Of a stretch of DNA of 64,000 bases, positions 27,016-35,311 are shown piece after piece. The DNA is from RACS-047 sp031553855 (GTDB taxonomy: Bacteria > Bacillota > Clostridia > Christensenellales > Pumilibacteraceae). Made by a program: the position numbers and the translations under genes. The first letter of the stretch is position 1; every line of letters begins with the position of its first letter. Under the pieces are notes generated by a model. That model was not told the origin of the DNA. It made no database searches and was given only the letters and a program-made list of their open reading frames with translations. The DNA is taken from the NCBI GenBank assembly GCA_031553855.1, contig JAVBKW010000027.1:93115-157114 (forward strand). Reading direction: 5' to 3'.

Positions 27016-27036
27016 ATCATTATCTCTCCTTTTAGT

Positions 27037-27705
27037 TTATTTTTTTATTAAAATAATTTCGATCCAATCTGTGAATCTCGAAAAGCTGTCAAGCGATAGC
27101 TCAAAGTAATCAAAATAATACTTTTCTGCGCCGGTATCCAATCGCGCCATAATCTCGTGAACAAAAACATCTCCATCTTCGCCGTTTTCTGTACTTGACG
27201 AAATATTAATGTCGATCACAAAGTCCATGAATGATATTTGATCCATAAATAATCTGTTATCTCTATATGGATAATCTTTATCTATTACAACATTTAATGT
27301 ACAGGTGCTATATGAAGTTTCTCGTTCTTCTTCAATCATTAAAGAAAAGTATGCCGGTTTTTCTGTGTGAACTTCATAAGTCAGCGTAATGTCATCATAA
27401 TCGCCAAGTAATTGCGTAACTTTAAGAGTGCTGTTTAAATATGTAATATCAGATTTCTTCACTTCGTAGGCAGTTGTATAATACGGTTCGTCATTCTTAA
27501 ATAAGTAATATCCTATTAAAGAGAAAGCCAATATCAGCACAAACGCTGCCGGAATCGCTAAATATAATTTCCTATTAGTTCTTTTGCTTTTTGGTGCGAC
27601 AGCATTATTATCAATGATTGGATAGATAACTTCTTCTAAAAAGCCCTTATCTTCTTCCAGTATTCTTTTTTCTTCTGATTTAATTTGTTTTTTTAGTTTC
27701 TTCAT
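27037..27705 (-). CDS. Single-pass membrane protein, possible anti-sigma or signalling partner
   Basis: A charged cytoplasmic segment of about 50 residues (KKLKKQIKSEEKRILEED) is followed by one membrane helix (YLAIPAAFVLILAFSLIGYYLF). A roughly 150-residue extracellular beta-rich domain completes the protein. This topology fits anti-sigma factors of ECF operons, but the cytoplasmic part shows no zinc-binding HxxxCxxC motif and is short. The start at 27705 is set by GAGAGG 5 bases upstream; an upstream in-frame TTG at 27717 overlaps the peptidase stop. It sits between the secreted peptidase and the acidic protein gene. The extracellular domain may be the peptidase target; this is inference. 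Confidence 0.75.
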   Translation of the reverse strand: MKKLKKQIKSEEKRILEEDKGFLEEVIYPIIDNNAVAPKSKRTNRKLYLAIPAAFVLILAFSLIGYYLFKNDEPYYTTAYEVKKSDITYLNSTLKVTQLLGDYDDITLTYEVHTEKPAYFSLMIEEERETSYSTCTLNVVIDKDYPYRDNRLFMDQISFMDFVIDINISSSTENGEDGDVFVHEIMARLDTGAEKYYFDYFELSLDSFSRFTDWIEIILIKK

Positions 27706-27713
27706 ATTGCCTC

Positions 27714-28877
27714 TCAAGATATATTAAGCACTAATGCCTCGTCAATTTGGGCGGTATTGACGTTAATATATCCGGTTCTGTATAACCCAAGCCCCATAGC
27801 GCAATGAATATATCTGTCAAACCTTGTTTGATTGTTACTCAAAGTATAGCTTACTTCCAGACAGCCGAAGCCGGACACCGCGTGATTTGAATAAGCGTAC
27901 TCATATGCTAATATATCAAAGCCTGTGCCGACTGTTATGACGGTTGACCTGTAACCTGCTAAAAATAACGCGATTGCTTTATTGCTCTGTACTACTGTTT
28001 TTGCGGAATCATAATTTAATTGCCCTCCGGACATCAGACTGGAGTAAGTTATAGAATAGCCTTGCCTGTTAACATATGTTTTAAGCCCGTTACGGAACTG
28101 TGTTACCGTTGTTCCTGCGCCGGTCGTATTTGTGCCCATATCTGCATGCAGCGTTTCTGACAGATCCATTGTAGTGCTGTTTTCGCCTCTGAAATTATAT
28201 TTTCCTAAAAATGTTGTTCCGGGTTCGTAATTAGGGATAAGGTTTGTGTATGTTTTATCATAATAAGCGATCAGGTTCGATCCGGCAACAGGAGCGCAGC
28301 CGTTAGATAATCCGTATGTATAGCTCGGAATGGATGTTAGGACGTTGTACTTTGATTCGGACCGATAAATATATTGGACTTCTTCTGAATCATAATTAAG
28401 CAAGTTCGATCCAGAAAAGGCATTTTCTGAAACAAACTCCAGCGCGGAACCTGAAATCTCCGCGTCGGTATCGCAATCAAAAAATGTGCCGTTAGTCTGA
28501 TACCAGTATAGTTGTAACGACGGATATACTTTTGTTTCCTCTATCCCATAATACGGTGAGCTGCCGTCCGTTATAAATTCAGTAACTTGCAGAAAACCAT
28601 CATCGATTAATATTGCATAGCCTTGTGCGCTTTCATATTCAAAATCATATACAGCGCCTAAAGGATTTAATTCAATATCGTACAGCGGTTCTCTGTGGAC
28701 TGACACATCAGCCATTTCGATATTCTCATACTCGAAAATCTCATTGAGTGTAGATAAGAATAATTGATCCGCGTCGTCATAAGAAAAGCTCGCTTGAGCT
28801 TTCATATAATACCCTATAGGCAATATGATAACGGCGATCAGGAATATGGGGAAAATAACTCTACTTAATACTTTCAT
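27714..28877 (-). CDS. Secreted C39-like cysteine peptidase
   Basis: The N-terminal hydrophobic segment (VIFPIFLIAVIILPIGYYM) acts as signal or membrane anchor. A pro-domain-like region of about 160 residues follows, then a papain-fold peptidase with the catalytic Cys in NGCAPVAGSNLIAYY and the catalytic His in SNHAVSGFG. The pattern fits the Clostridia group of C39-like putative peptidases and resembles streptopain-type enzymes. It is coupled to the upstream ECF sigma gene by a 17-base overlap. AAGGAGAGG precedes the ATG. It may be an exported maturation or signalling protease rather than a digestive one, given its place in a sigma factor operon. Confidence 0.82.
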   Translation of the reverse strand: MKVLSRVIFPIFLIAVIILPIGYYMKAQASFSYDDADQLFLSTLNEIFEYENIEMADVSVHREPLYDIELNPLGAVYDFEYESAQGYAILIDDGFLQVTEFITDGSSPYYGIEETKVYPSLQLYWYQTNGTFFDCDTDAEISGSALEFVSENAFSGSNLLNYDSEEVQYIYRSESKYNVLTSIPSYTYGLSNGCAPVAGSNLIAYYDKTYTNLIPNYEPGTTFLGKYNFRGENSTTMDLSETLHADMGTNTTGAGTTVTQFRNGLKTYVNRQGYSITYSSLMSGGQLNYDSAKTVVQSNKAIALFLAGYRSTVITVGTGFDILAYEYAYSNHAVSGFGCLEVSYTLSNNQTRFDRYIHCAMGLGLYRTGYINVNTAQIDEALVLNIS

Positions 28878-29382
28878 CGGTCCTCTCCTTAATAATTTCT
28901 TTTTTTATTTTTTTCTTGGCAGTTTTATGCAGGTATTTTACAGCTGCATATTTTAGCTCAAGTTTTAAAGCAATTTCTTTAAACGTATAATTTTGCCAGT
29001 AAAACAGAAATATGACTTGTCGCTCCTGCGGGTTTAAACTTTTTAATAGGTCTGACGCATAATCCGGTATAAAAGTATTTTCAGGGATGGCTGCTTTAAG
29101 TTCGGCAGTCGTCCTTTTTCTTTCTTTTCTCAAAACGTCGAGCGATAAATAATAAACCTTGTTATATACCCAGCTTGTCGGATACTCAATTTTTTCTTCA
29201 GGCGTATAGGTAAATAACCATAAAAAGAATTGGTGAGCTATATCCCGCCCGTCTACCTTGTTGTGGAAGTTGCAGTTTATATTCAAAACAATCAACGGAT
29301 AAAAATATAGATATAAAGCTTTGGCTGCGCCATGATCATATTTATATCTTTCTAATAGAAAGTTAAACTTTGCGCTTTTCAT
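28861..29382 (-). CDS. ECF-type RNA polymerase sigma factor
   Basis: A 173-residue sigma-70 family protein. Region 2 is at about residues 15-90 (ALYLYFYPLIVLNINC ... PTSWVYNKVYYLSLDVLRKERKR). Region 4 is at about 110-160 (LLKSLNPQERQVIFLFYWQNYTFKEIALKLELKYAAVKYLHKT, read as an HTH). Region 3 is absent, as in ECF sigmas. It heads a four-gene operon with the peptidase, a membrane protein and an acidic protein. No standard promoter or ECF-type GGAAC box was recognised upstream. The ribosome binding site is weak (AAAGAGAAA). Confidence 0.88.
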   Translation of the reverse strand: MKSAKFNFLLERYKYDHGAAKALYLYFYPLIVLNINCNFHNKVDGRDIAHQFFLWLFTYTPEEKIEYPTSWVYNKVYYLSLDVLRKERKRTTAELKAAIPENTFIPDYASDLLKSLNPQERQVIFLFYWQNYTFKEIALKLELKYAAVKYLHKTAKKKIKKEIIKERTDESIK

Positions 29383-29479
29383 TAATTTCTCTTTGATTTC
29401 AGCTTCATCTTTTAGCCTTCTAAATTTTTTTACCTAACAGCTTGATTACTGATGCTTAAAATATCAAAAGATATTTTTG

Positions 29480-29567
29480 TAGATACTATTTAGGTTTAGT
29501 GTCTATATTTGGCAACAAGGAAATTATATCATTTATTTATAGGTATCGTCTAGCTTTAATGTATACA
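29480..29567. repeat. Pair of imperfect direct repeats between the sigma and XRE genes
   Basis: Two 28-base segments beginning at 29480 and 29540 share the frame TAG-TA---T-TAG-TTTA-TGT-TA. They are exactly 60 bases apart and match at about two thirds of positions. They may be operators of the double-HTH protein. A small hairpin, AAAATATC/GATATTTT, is at 29458-29477. Confidence 0.35.
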
Positions 29568-29592
29568 AATAAATGTCTAATTTGGGGGTATT

Positions 29593-30042
29593 ATGTCGGT
29601 TTTTGTTGATTTTCAAAATAGGATTAATGAATTAGTAAGCGAGCTTGATATTAAGAGGTCTGATTTACCCACAATAATAGGTATTGATTATAGCTCTTTT
29701 TCAAATGCTTTAAATTATGGGATCATTCCAAAACCTAAAATTTTAATAAAAATAGCTGATTATTTAGATGTTTCTATCCCTTATTTGCTTGCACGTACCG
29801 ATGATGATTTTTTTGAAAAATCCGAAAGCAACATAAATTTTTATACACGCTTTCAGGAATTGGTTGATGAAAATAAGATTACGCGTTATAAAGTTAGTAA
29901 AGACTGTCACTTTTCTAATAATTATATTTCAAGATGGTTTAATAAAAAATATTTACCATCTTTTGAACTTTTAGATATAATTGCTGACTATTTTAAAGTT
30001 TCTATAGACTACTTACTCGGACGCACAGACATCAAAAATTAA
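29593..30042 (+). CDS. Double-HTH XRE-family protein
   Basis: The 149 residues consist of two XRE-type HTH units in tandem and nothing else. Unit 1 covers about residues 7-70 and ends ISIPYLLARTDD-like (SIPYLLARTDDDF). Unit 2 covers about 82-147 and ends SIDYLLGRTDIKN. The shared frame is F..R..EL, a recognition helix around SxxSNALN or NNYISRWFN, and IADYxxVSIxYLLxRTD. Such a protein could bind two half-sites as a monomer. GGGGG precedes the ATG. Codon use is AT-rich compared with the sugar genes. Its target is unknown; the divergent sigma operon is the nearest candidate. Confidence 0.82.
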   Translation: MSVFVDFQNRINELVSELDIKRSDLPTIIGIDYSSFSNALNYGIIPKPKILIKIADYLDVSIPYLLARTDDDFFEKSESNINFYTRFQELVDENKITRYKVSKDCHFSNNYISRWFNKKYLPSFELLDIIADYFKVSIDYLLGRTDIKN

Positions 30043-30055
30043 TAGTTATTAATCA

Positions 30056-30082
30056 AAAGGCTGGAACGTTGCTCCGGCCTTT
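30056..30082 (+). terminator. Terminator of the double-HTH gene
   Basis: AAAGGCTGGA pairs with TCCGGCCTTT (10 pairs, one G-U) around a short loop, with Ts in the closing arm. It starts 14 bases after the stop. Confidence 0.75.
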
Positions 30083-30125
30083 CAAAATTTTATAATTTTT
30101 ATGTTCAATTTTATATAAACAGAGT

Positions 30126-30131
30126 TATAAT
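30126..30131 (+). promoter_or_regulatory. -10 box six bases before the SRAP start codon
   Basis: A perfect TATAAT ends at 30131 and the ATG begins at 30138. The start codon is fixed by the essential Cys2, so the transcript should be leaderless. The -35 is weak (TTCAAT, 30104-30109). Confidence 0.7.
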
Positions 30132-30137
30132 AGATAT

Positions 30138-30737
30138 ATGTGTGCAAGGTACAGCCTGTCTCCCGAAGAAAGTGCCGAGATAGCAAGAATAATAAAAGAG
30201 ATCAGCGACAACTGCTCCGGCCAAGCATTTAAAACCGGGGAGATTTTTCCTACTGAAACCGTTCCCGTTATGACTAGCGATGATGGCGCGACAAAATACA
30301 AACTGCTTAAATGGGGTTTTCCGCAGCATGAAGGAAAAAGTATCATAATAAACGCGAGAGCCGAAACAGTAAAAGAAAAGCGCATTTTCAAGAATTCGAT
30401 CCTCAAAAGGCGCTGTCTTATTCCCTGCTCCGGTTTCTTTGAATGGGCGCATTCAGGCAAGAAAGATAAATATTTATTTAAACTGCCGAATACTGATTAC
30501 TTTTACCTTGCCGGAATCTATGATCATTCCAACAGCACGAACAACTTTGCTATATTAACAACCGAAGCCAATGAATCTATTTCAGATATCCATACTCGTA
30601 TGCCTATAATCTTAAATTGTAAAGATTCATATAATTGGCTCCATGATTCCGGGTTTGCATTAGATTATTTGAATTCCAAACAACCTATTATGCAAAGAAA
30701 AATTACCCAATCGCAGCAATTAACATTTTTAGAATAA
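30138..30737 (+). CDS. yedK: SRAP domain protein, YedK/HMCES type
   Basis: A 199-residue SOS-response-associated peptidase. Met1-Cys2 (MCARYSLS) supplies the Cys that traps abasic sites after Met removal. NARAETVKEKRIFKNSILKRRCLIP and CSGFFEW provide the Asn and Glu of the active site, and HTRMPIIL provides the His. HMCES and YedK shield abasic sites in single-stranded DNA by a covalent crosslink. The gene has no ribosome binding site and appears leaderless. Its 3' end overlaps the convergent YyaL-type gene by 9 bases. It is within 7 kb of dinB, another damage-tolerance gene. Confidence 0.94.
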   Translation: MCARYSLSPEESAEIARIIKEISDNCSGQAFKTGEIFPTETVPVMTSDDGATKYKLLKWGFPQHEGKSIIINARAETVKEKRIFKNSILKRRCLIPCSGFFEWAHSGKKDKYLFKLPNTDYFYLAGIYDHSNSTNNFAILTTEANESISDIHTRMPIILNCKDSYNWLHDSGFALDYLNSKQPIMQRKITQSQQLTFLE

Positions 30738-32597
30738 CCGCATAAATTCATTAAGACTTTTCGGCGCCGGACGGCAGGCATTATCATCGCAAATTATTAT
30801 CTTAGGTAAACTATTTTTGAGCTTTGAAACAAGAGCAATGCTGTGGATATAAGCATGAGGATAAGACGCCAGCTCCTGCGAAAAATACTTTAATGTTAAT
30901 GAAAGCTGCTTGATATAATCAGTATTATGAGTATATAAAAATATATTTAAAAGATTATGCATTATCACGGAGTTATATGACGGAGTCGCGCCGTCGTATA
31001 ATTCTTTTTTATTAATTATCATTTTTTCGGCGTTTTTTGATGTTTGGAAATACCCGCCGTTTTCGTTGTCATAAAAATCTTGACTTAATATTTCTTGCAG
31101 CGTTTCAGCCTTAGATAAATATTCACATTTTTCTGTTGATTCATAAAGTTCAAGCAGTCCCCAAGTCAGATAAGCATAATCTTCGGCAAACGCCGCAGTT
31201 TTACATTTTCCGTCTTTGTATAGAGAAATAAATCGACCGTCATTAGATTTTAGATTATTAAATATAAAATCAACTGCTTTTTCCGCTGTTTGGATATATT
31301 CAATATTTTTCAAAATCCTGCCTGCAATACTGAAAGCGGCTATCGCCAAACCGTTTTGCCCTGTCAGGATCTTTTCATCCCGATGCGGCCTGATTCGTTT
31401 ACTGCGGTATGCAAACAACTTCTCCAAACAACTGCGTAGTATGTCTGTCATACTATCAGGAATATCAACTTTAATAGTGTTTAGAATGTTTTTGCCTTCA
31501 AAGTTACCGCTTGGGATTACATTATAATGTTTACAAAATATTTCGGCATCTGCGCCTAAAATATTTTTAACTTCATCTTTTGTGAATAAATAAAACTCGC
31601 CCTCTACACCTTCGGAATCTGCATCTTCAGCAGTGTAGAAAACGCCGTCTTTGTGCATTAAATCGCGTGTAAGGTATTTTGCGATTTCTTTTACTGTTTG
31701 GGCATATTTCTCATTTAAGGTAAGTTCGTACAATCTCGAGTAAGCAATCATTAACAATGCATTATCATAAAGCATCTTTTCAAAGTGCGGAACAAGCCAT
31801 TTATGATCGGTCGAATATCTGGAAAAGCCTCCGCCGACGTGATCATAAATTCCGCCGCCGCGCATTGCGTTTAGAGTTTTTTCACACATTTTCAATACGA
31901 CAGTATCTTTTGTATTTTCATACTGATCCATAAGAAAAAGCAGATTGTGTGACGTGGGAAACTTAGGCGCTTTGGAAAAGCCGCCGTAATCAGGTTCATA
32001 TAATTTTTTTAAAATATCGGCGGCATGAGTATCTATACTTTCAATATCCGCGCAAACTATTCTTTTCCGTTCAACGCTGACAGCCTCAATAAGCTGATGC
32101 GCCTGTTTATCAAGCAAGCTGCGGTCTTTATCCCAAAGCTCGCCGATTCTGTTCAAAACGCTCATAAATGCCTCTTTAGGATAATATGTTCCGGCATAAA
32201 ACGGCCGTTTATCATGATCCATAAAAATAGAGGTCGGCCAGCCGCCCGAACCTGTGAATGCCTGACAAACGTCCATATAAACACTGTCAACGTCAGGACG
32301 TTCTTCTTTATCCACTTTTATTGAAATGTAGTTTTCGTTTAAGATTTCTGCTACACTGTTATCTTCAAAACTCTCATGAGCCATCACATGGCACCAGTGG
32401 CAAGTCGAGTAGCCGATAGACAGAAATATGGGCTTATCTTCTGTCCTTGCTTTCTCAAAGGCCTCGTCTCCCCACGGATACCAATTCACGGGATTTTGCG
32501 CATGCTGCAATAAATAAGGAGATTTTTCATTTTGCAATTTATTAAAAATGTTATTTCTGTGATTTTTCGTATTTAATCTTGATTCTAAATTTTCCAT
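30729..32597 (-). CDS. yyaL: Thioredoxin-domain protein, YyaL/DUF255 family
   Basis: A 622-residue protein of the YyaL/SPATA20 family. The N-terminal thioredoxin-like domain has SPYLLQHAQNPVNWYPWG and the motif YSTCHWCHVMAHESFED. The rest is an (alpha/alpha)6 barrel like those of glycosidases and epimerases (GGGIYDHVGGGFSRYSTD; GQNGLAIAAFS). The biochemical function of the family is not established. No ribosome binding site is seen; a TATAAT lies 14 bases before the ATG, so the leader would be only about 7 bases. The last codons overlap the SRAP gene. Confidence 0.93.
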   Translation of the reverse strand: MENLESRLNTKNHRNNIFNKLQNEKSPYLLQHAQNPVNWYPWGDEAFEKARTEDKPIFLSIGYSTCHWCHVMAHESFEDNSVAEILNENYISIKVDKEERPDVDSVYMDVCQAFTGSGGWPTSIFMDHDKRPFYAGTYYPKEAFMSVLNRIGELWDKDRSLLDKQAHQLIEAVSVERKRIVCADIESIDTHAADILKKLYEPDYGGFSKAPKFPTSHNLLFLMDQYENTKDTVVLKMCEKTLNAMRGGGIYDHVGGGFSRYSTDHKWLVPHFEKMLYDNALLMIAYSRLYELTLNEKYAQTVKEIAKYLTRDLMHKDGVFYTAEDADSEGVEGEFYLFTKDEVKNILGADAEIFCKHYNVIPSGNFEGKNILNTIKVDIPDSMTDILRSCLEKLFAYRSKRIRPHRDEKILTGQNGLAIAAFSIAGRILKNIEYIQTAEKAVDFIFNNLKSNDGRFISLYKDGKCKTAAFAEDYAYLTWGLLELYESTEKCEYLSKAETLQEILSQDFYDNENGGYFQTSKNAEKMIINKKELYDGATPSYNSVIMHNLLNIFLYTHNTDYIKQLSLTLKYFSQELASYPHAYIHSIALVSKLKNSLPKIIICDDNACRPAPKSLNEFMRLF

Positions 32598-32655
32598 ATT
32601 GATAGTATGTCATTATAAAATAAAAAACCATCCTTGCGGACGGTAATTTATTAGT

Positions 32656-32811
32656 CTATTTTTTGATAGGTCTTGCCTTTTCTTTGCTTTCTTTTGCCTT
32701 GCCCTGAAGTTCAGGCACGGGCTCAACGTCATTTTTCGGTTTTTTCTTTACCACGCCCTTTTCATCATCGTGCGGCAGCTCATCGTATCTTCTCATTCCT
32801 GCTTTTGCCAT
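32656..32811 (-). CDS. Small basic conserved-type protein (51 aa)
   Basis: A 51-residue lysine-rich, proline-containing protein (MAKAGMRRYDELPHDDEKG ... VPELQGKAKESKEKARP). Small proteins starting MAKAGMRR and ending in QGKAK-type lysine-rich tails are familiar from Bacillota genomes but have no known role. The start at 32811 has AGGAGGT six bases upstream. The longer in-frame start at 32892 does not. Confidence 0.72.
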   Translation of the reverse strand: MAKAGMRRYDELPHDDEKGVVKKKPKNDVEPVPELQGKAKESKEKARPIKK

Positions 32812-32929
32812 ATAGCACCTCCTGTCGATATTATGCGTAATATAACCCAATTCTATTATAAAACTACAGCCGCTTCGCCCAGTAAAGTCCATTAAACCAA
32901 AAACTAATTCTTGCTAATATTTATTAGAA

Positions 32930-34171
32930 TTAAACTGATGCGCATACGCCGATGAAAATTGGGAGGTTTGTTGCGTTATCGATTATTGAGTATAAAAACG
33001 GGCGGTCAAGCTTTACATTTTTTATGCCTGCAGGATCGGCGCTTTCAACTGATATTCCCACGCTTGTCGCCGCTCCCGCCTTCGTTCCTTTTTCGTCAAC
33101 CCTGATATAGGTTTTATGGTTGACCTCACTAATAAAAATGTTTCCTAAAGGCGAAGTTCCGAGCTTAGAAAAATCGGCGTTTGAAAAAGCGGATTTTATT
33201 CCCAACGCTGTCAGCGCGTCATTTAAGGTAAACGAACACTCATAACTGAATTTAGGCATGGAAGCGTTTACTACGGCTTGCTGCGAGTTGGCGATCAGTG
33301 CTAGAAAATCCGTGCCGCTGAGTGAAGCAGCGTAGCTGTACACATTTGTATTTTCAGGCGGGAGCACCGCTGCAAAGCTGTATTTATTTCCTGAATAAGG
33401 CTTGATAAAGCCTGTTGCCCCGCTTGCATCGCTTAAAAATTTCGATTCAGTCGAATTCATAAATTTAACTGTCTTTTTTGTGCCGTCACTTAAATTGAAT
33501 GTATCGTTTCGCACGGCAGTTTCTTTATAAATCTCTTGCCATTCGGCATCAAAGAGCACGGTGTTTATAAGAAACATTACATGGTCGGCGTCTATGTTCT
33601 CTATGATTTTTTCTATCAGCCCATCCGTGTTGTTCTTGACCCAATTGTTGATGTCTTTAAGCGTTTGTCCGTTAAACGGCGCAGAATAAGAATCAGCGTT
33701 ATAATAATCCTTATTAGTTTGTAAAAAATCCCGTTCAACTGTTATGTTAGAATCACGGAACCAAATAGAATTGGCAATGTTTAACTTTGCTTTATCCTCG
33801 GAGGGCAAGCTGTTCAGATAGCTGTGAACGTACTCATTTAATTGTGCAACAGGCATTCCGCCGCCTAAAACGGCTTCCATTTCGGTCAATGTGTTTCCCA
33901 CCGCGCCGTTAGCTGTCATTGCAAGCGCGATATAAACAGATAAAGGCGAAATAAGCGAATTCCCCTCTTTGCAGGCAGCATTCAAAAGCGACAAGGAAAA
34001 ATCAGCTGCCGCGTCAATAAACGTTTTGTCTGCCGACCGCGCGCTGACCATGTTTGCAGTCATACCGTCAAGCAAATTATTGACCGAAAGCTTAGTAGGT
34101 TTATAACCGTTTGTACAACCGGTCAGCAGCATTAGGACTGCCGCAAAAATTACTGATATTTTTCTTCTCAT
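32930..34171 (-). CDS. Lipoprotein serpin (serine protease inhibitor)
   Basis: The signal peptide ends in a lipobox (LLTGC), so the protein should be tethered outside the membrane. A full serpin fold of about 370 residues follows (LISPLSVYIALAMTANGA; IANSIWFRD; FLINTVLFDAEW; FTLNDALTALGI). The reactive-loop hinge reads VDEKGTKAGAATSVGIS, with small residues where the strand must insert, so it is likely inhibitory. The C-terminal PFLYSIIDNATNLPIFIGVC strand is intact. Serpins of gut Clostridia and bifidobacteria inhibit host or bacterial serine proteases. AAAGGAG precedes the ATG. Confidence 0.94.
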   Translation of the reverse strand: MRRKISVIFAAVLMLLTGCTNGYKPTKLSVNNLLDGMTANMVSARSADKTFIDAAADFSLSLLNAACKEGNSLISPLSVYIALAMTANGAVGNTLTEMEAVLGGGMPVAQLNEYVHSYLNSLPSEDKAKLNIANSIWFRDSNITVERDFLQTNKDYYNADSYSAPFNGQTLKDINNWVKNNTDGLIEKIIENIDADHVMFLINTVLFDAEWQEIYKETAVRNDTFNLSDGTKKTVKFMNSTESKFLSDASGATGFIKPYSGNKYSFAAVLPPENTNVYSYAASLSGTDFLALIANSQQAVVNASMPKFSYECSFTLNDALTALGIKSAFSNADFSKLGTSPLGNIFISEVNHKTYIRVDEKGTKAGAATSVGISVESADPAGIKNVKLDRPFLYSIIDNATNLPIFIGVCASV

Positions 34172-34263
34172 AATTATTTACTCCTTTTGCGTAAGCTTTA
34201 TTTTTAATTATTATCGGTTTTATTATCCATATTTAAAGCGATATTTAGCGTCTTACGAATAAT

Positions 34264-34269
34264 ATTATA
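34264..34269 (-). promoter_or_regulatory. -10 box of the serpin gene
   Basis: A perfect TATAAT on the minus strand, with no clear -35, lies about 93 bases before the serpin start. Confidence 0.45.
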
Positions 34270-34314
34270 AGGTTAAAACTAAATATTACTGAGTGCCGAA
34301 TTTTGTATAATATT

Positions 34315-35289
34315 TCAACTTAACAATCCGGGAATATCTTGCTTATCGTCTTTTTCTTGTTGAGCCTTAAATACTTCTAATAATTTTATAGAGGAATCGA
34401 GGCCTAATGCAGCGGCTTTTTCTATATAAAAAATCGCCGAATCTAAATTTTTTTCGGCTCCTGTACCGTGAAAATAGCACAAAGCTAGATCGTGCCAGCC
34501 CGCCGCGAAACCTTCTTCGCCTGCTTGCTTAAAAAGTATCATTGCCGTTTCGTAATCTTTTCGAACGCCCTTTCCTTTATAGTAATTGACCGCAAGGTTA
34601 TAACGTGCCTGAGCGCAGCCGTTTTCTGCCGCTTTATAAAACCAGTCTGCCGCTTCAGTATCACGATCAATACGCATCAAAGCCACGCCCAGATCATTTT
34701 GCGCAGATGCCAAACCTTTTTCCGCGGCTGAACGATAGAGGTCAAGCGCCTTTTTTGCGTTCTTTTTTACGCCCGTTCCCTGGTCGTAGCTGACCGCAAG
34801 GTTATAAATTGCCCAATCATTATGTTTCTTTGCAGCGGCGCGGTACAAATATACCGCGCTCGTATGATTCAGCTCGACACCCAAACCGTGATCATAACAG
34901 ACGCCTAAAGCGTTCTGCCCTTCTGGACAATTTTTCTCGGCGCTTTCCTTAAACCATTTTACAGCTTTGGGGAAATTTTGATCGACGCCATCTCCGAAAT
35001 AATACATAGCGCCTATCGCATGCATACTTAATCCGTAATCCAGCTTTGCAGCTCTTTGAAATAACTCCAATGCTTTTGATAAATCCTGCGCCACGCCTGT
35101 TCCGTCTTTATAACACATGCCGAGATTATGGATAGCCGGAGCATAATCCAAAGCCGCCGCTTTTGTATATAGCTCAAACGCTGTTTCCGGACTTCGTTCC
35201 ACTCCGTTTCCGTTCATATAGCTTAACGCAAGATCATATAAAGATTCAGTATCTTCAAATATAGTGCTTTTTATAGTTTTTTTGACCAT
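34315..35289 (-). CDS. Sel1-repeat protein
   Basis: The 324 residues hold eight consecutive Sel1-like repeats of about 36 residues (for example HNLGMCYKDGTGVAQDLSKA; YNLAVNYYKGKGVRKDYETA), an alpha-solenoid for protein-protein contacts. The sixth repeat is shortened and lacks the GxGV turn (LGVALMRIDRDTEAADWFY). There is no signal peptide or membrane segment, so it is cytoplasmic. Partners are unknown. It lies 22 bases after the DUF5655-like gene and may be co-transcribed with it. Confidence 0.92.
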   Translation of the reverse strand: MVKKTIKSTIFEDTESLYDLALSYMNGNGVERSPETAFELYTKAAALDYAPAIHNLGMCYKDGTGVAQDLSKALELFQRAAKLDYGLSMHAIGAMYYFGDGVDQNFPKAVKWFKESAEKNCPEGQNALGVCYDHGLGVELNHTSAVYLYRAAAKKHNDWAIYNLAVSYDQGTGVKKNAKKALDLYRSAAEKGLASAQNDLGVALMRIDRDTEAADWFYKAAENGCAQARYNLAVNYYKGKGVRKDYETAMILFKQAGEEGFAAGWHDLALCYFHGTGAEKNLDSAIFYIEKAAALGLDSSIKLLEVFKAQQEKDDKQDIPGLLS

Positions 35290-35311
35290 TTTTATTATCC
35301 GCCATTTTCAA

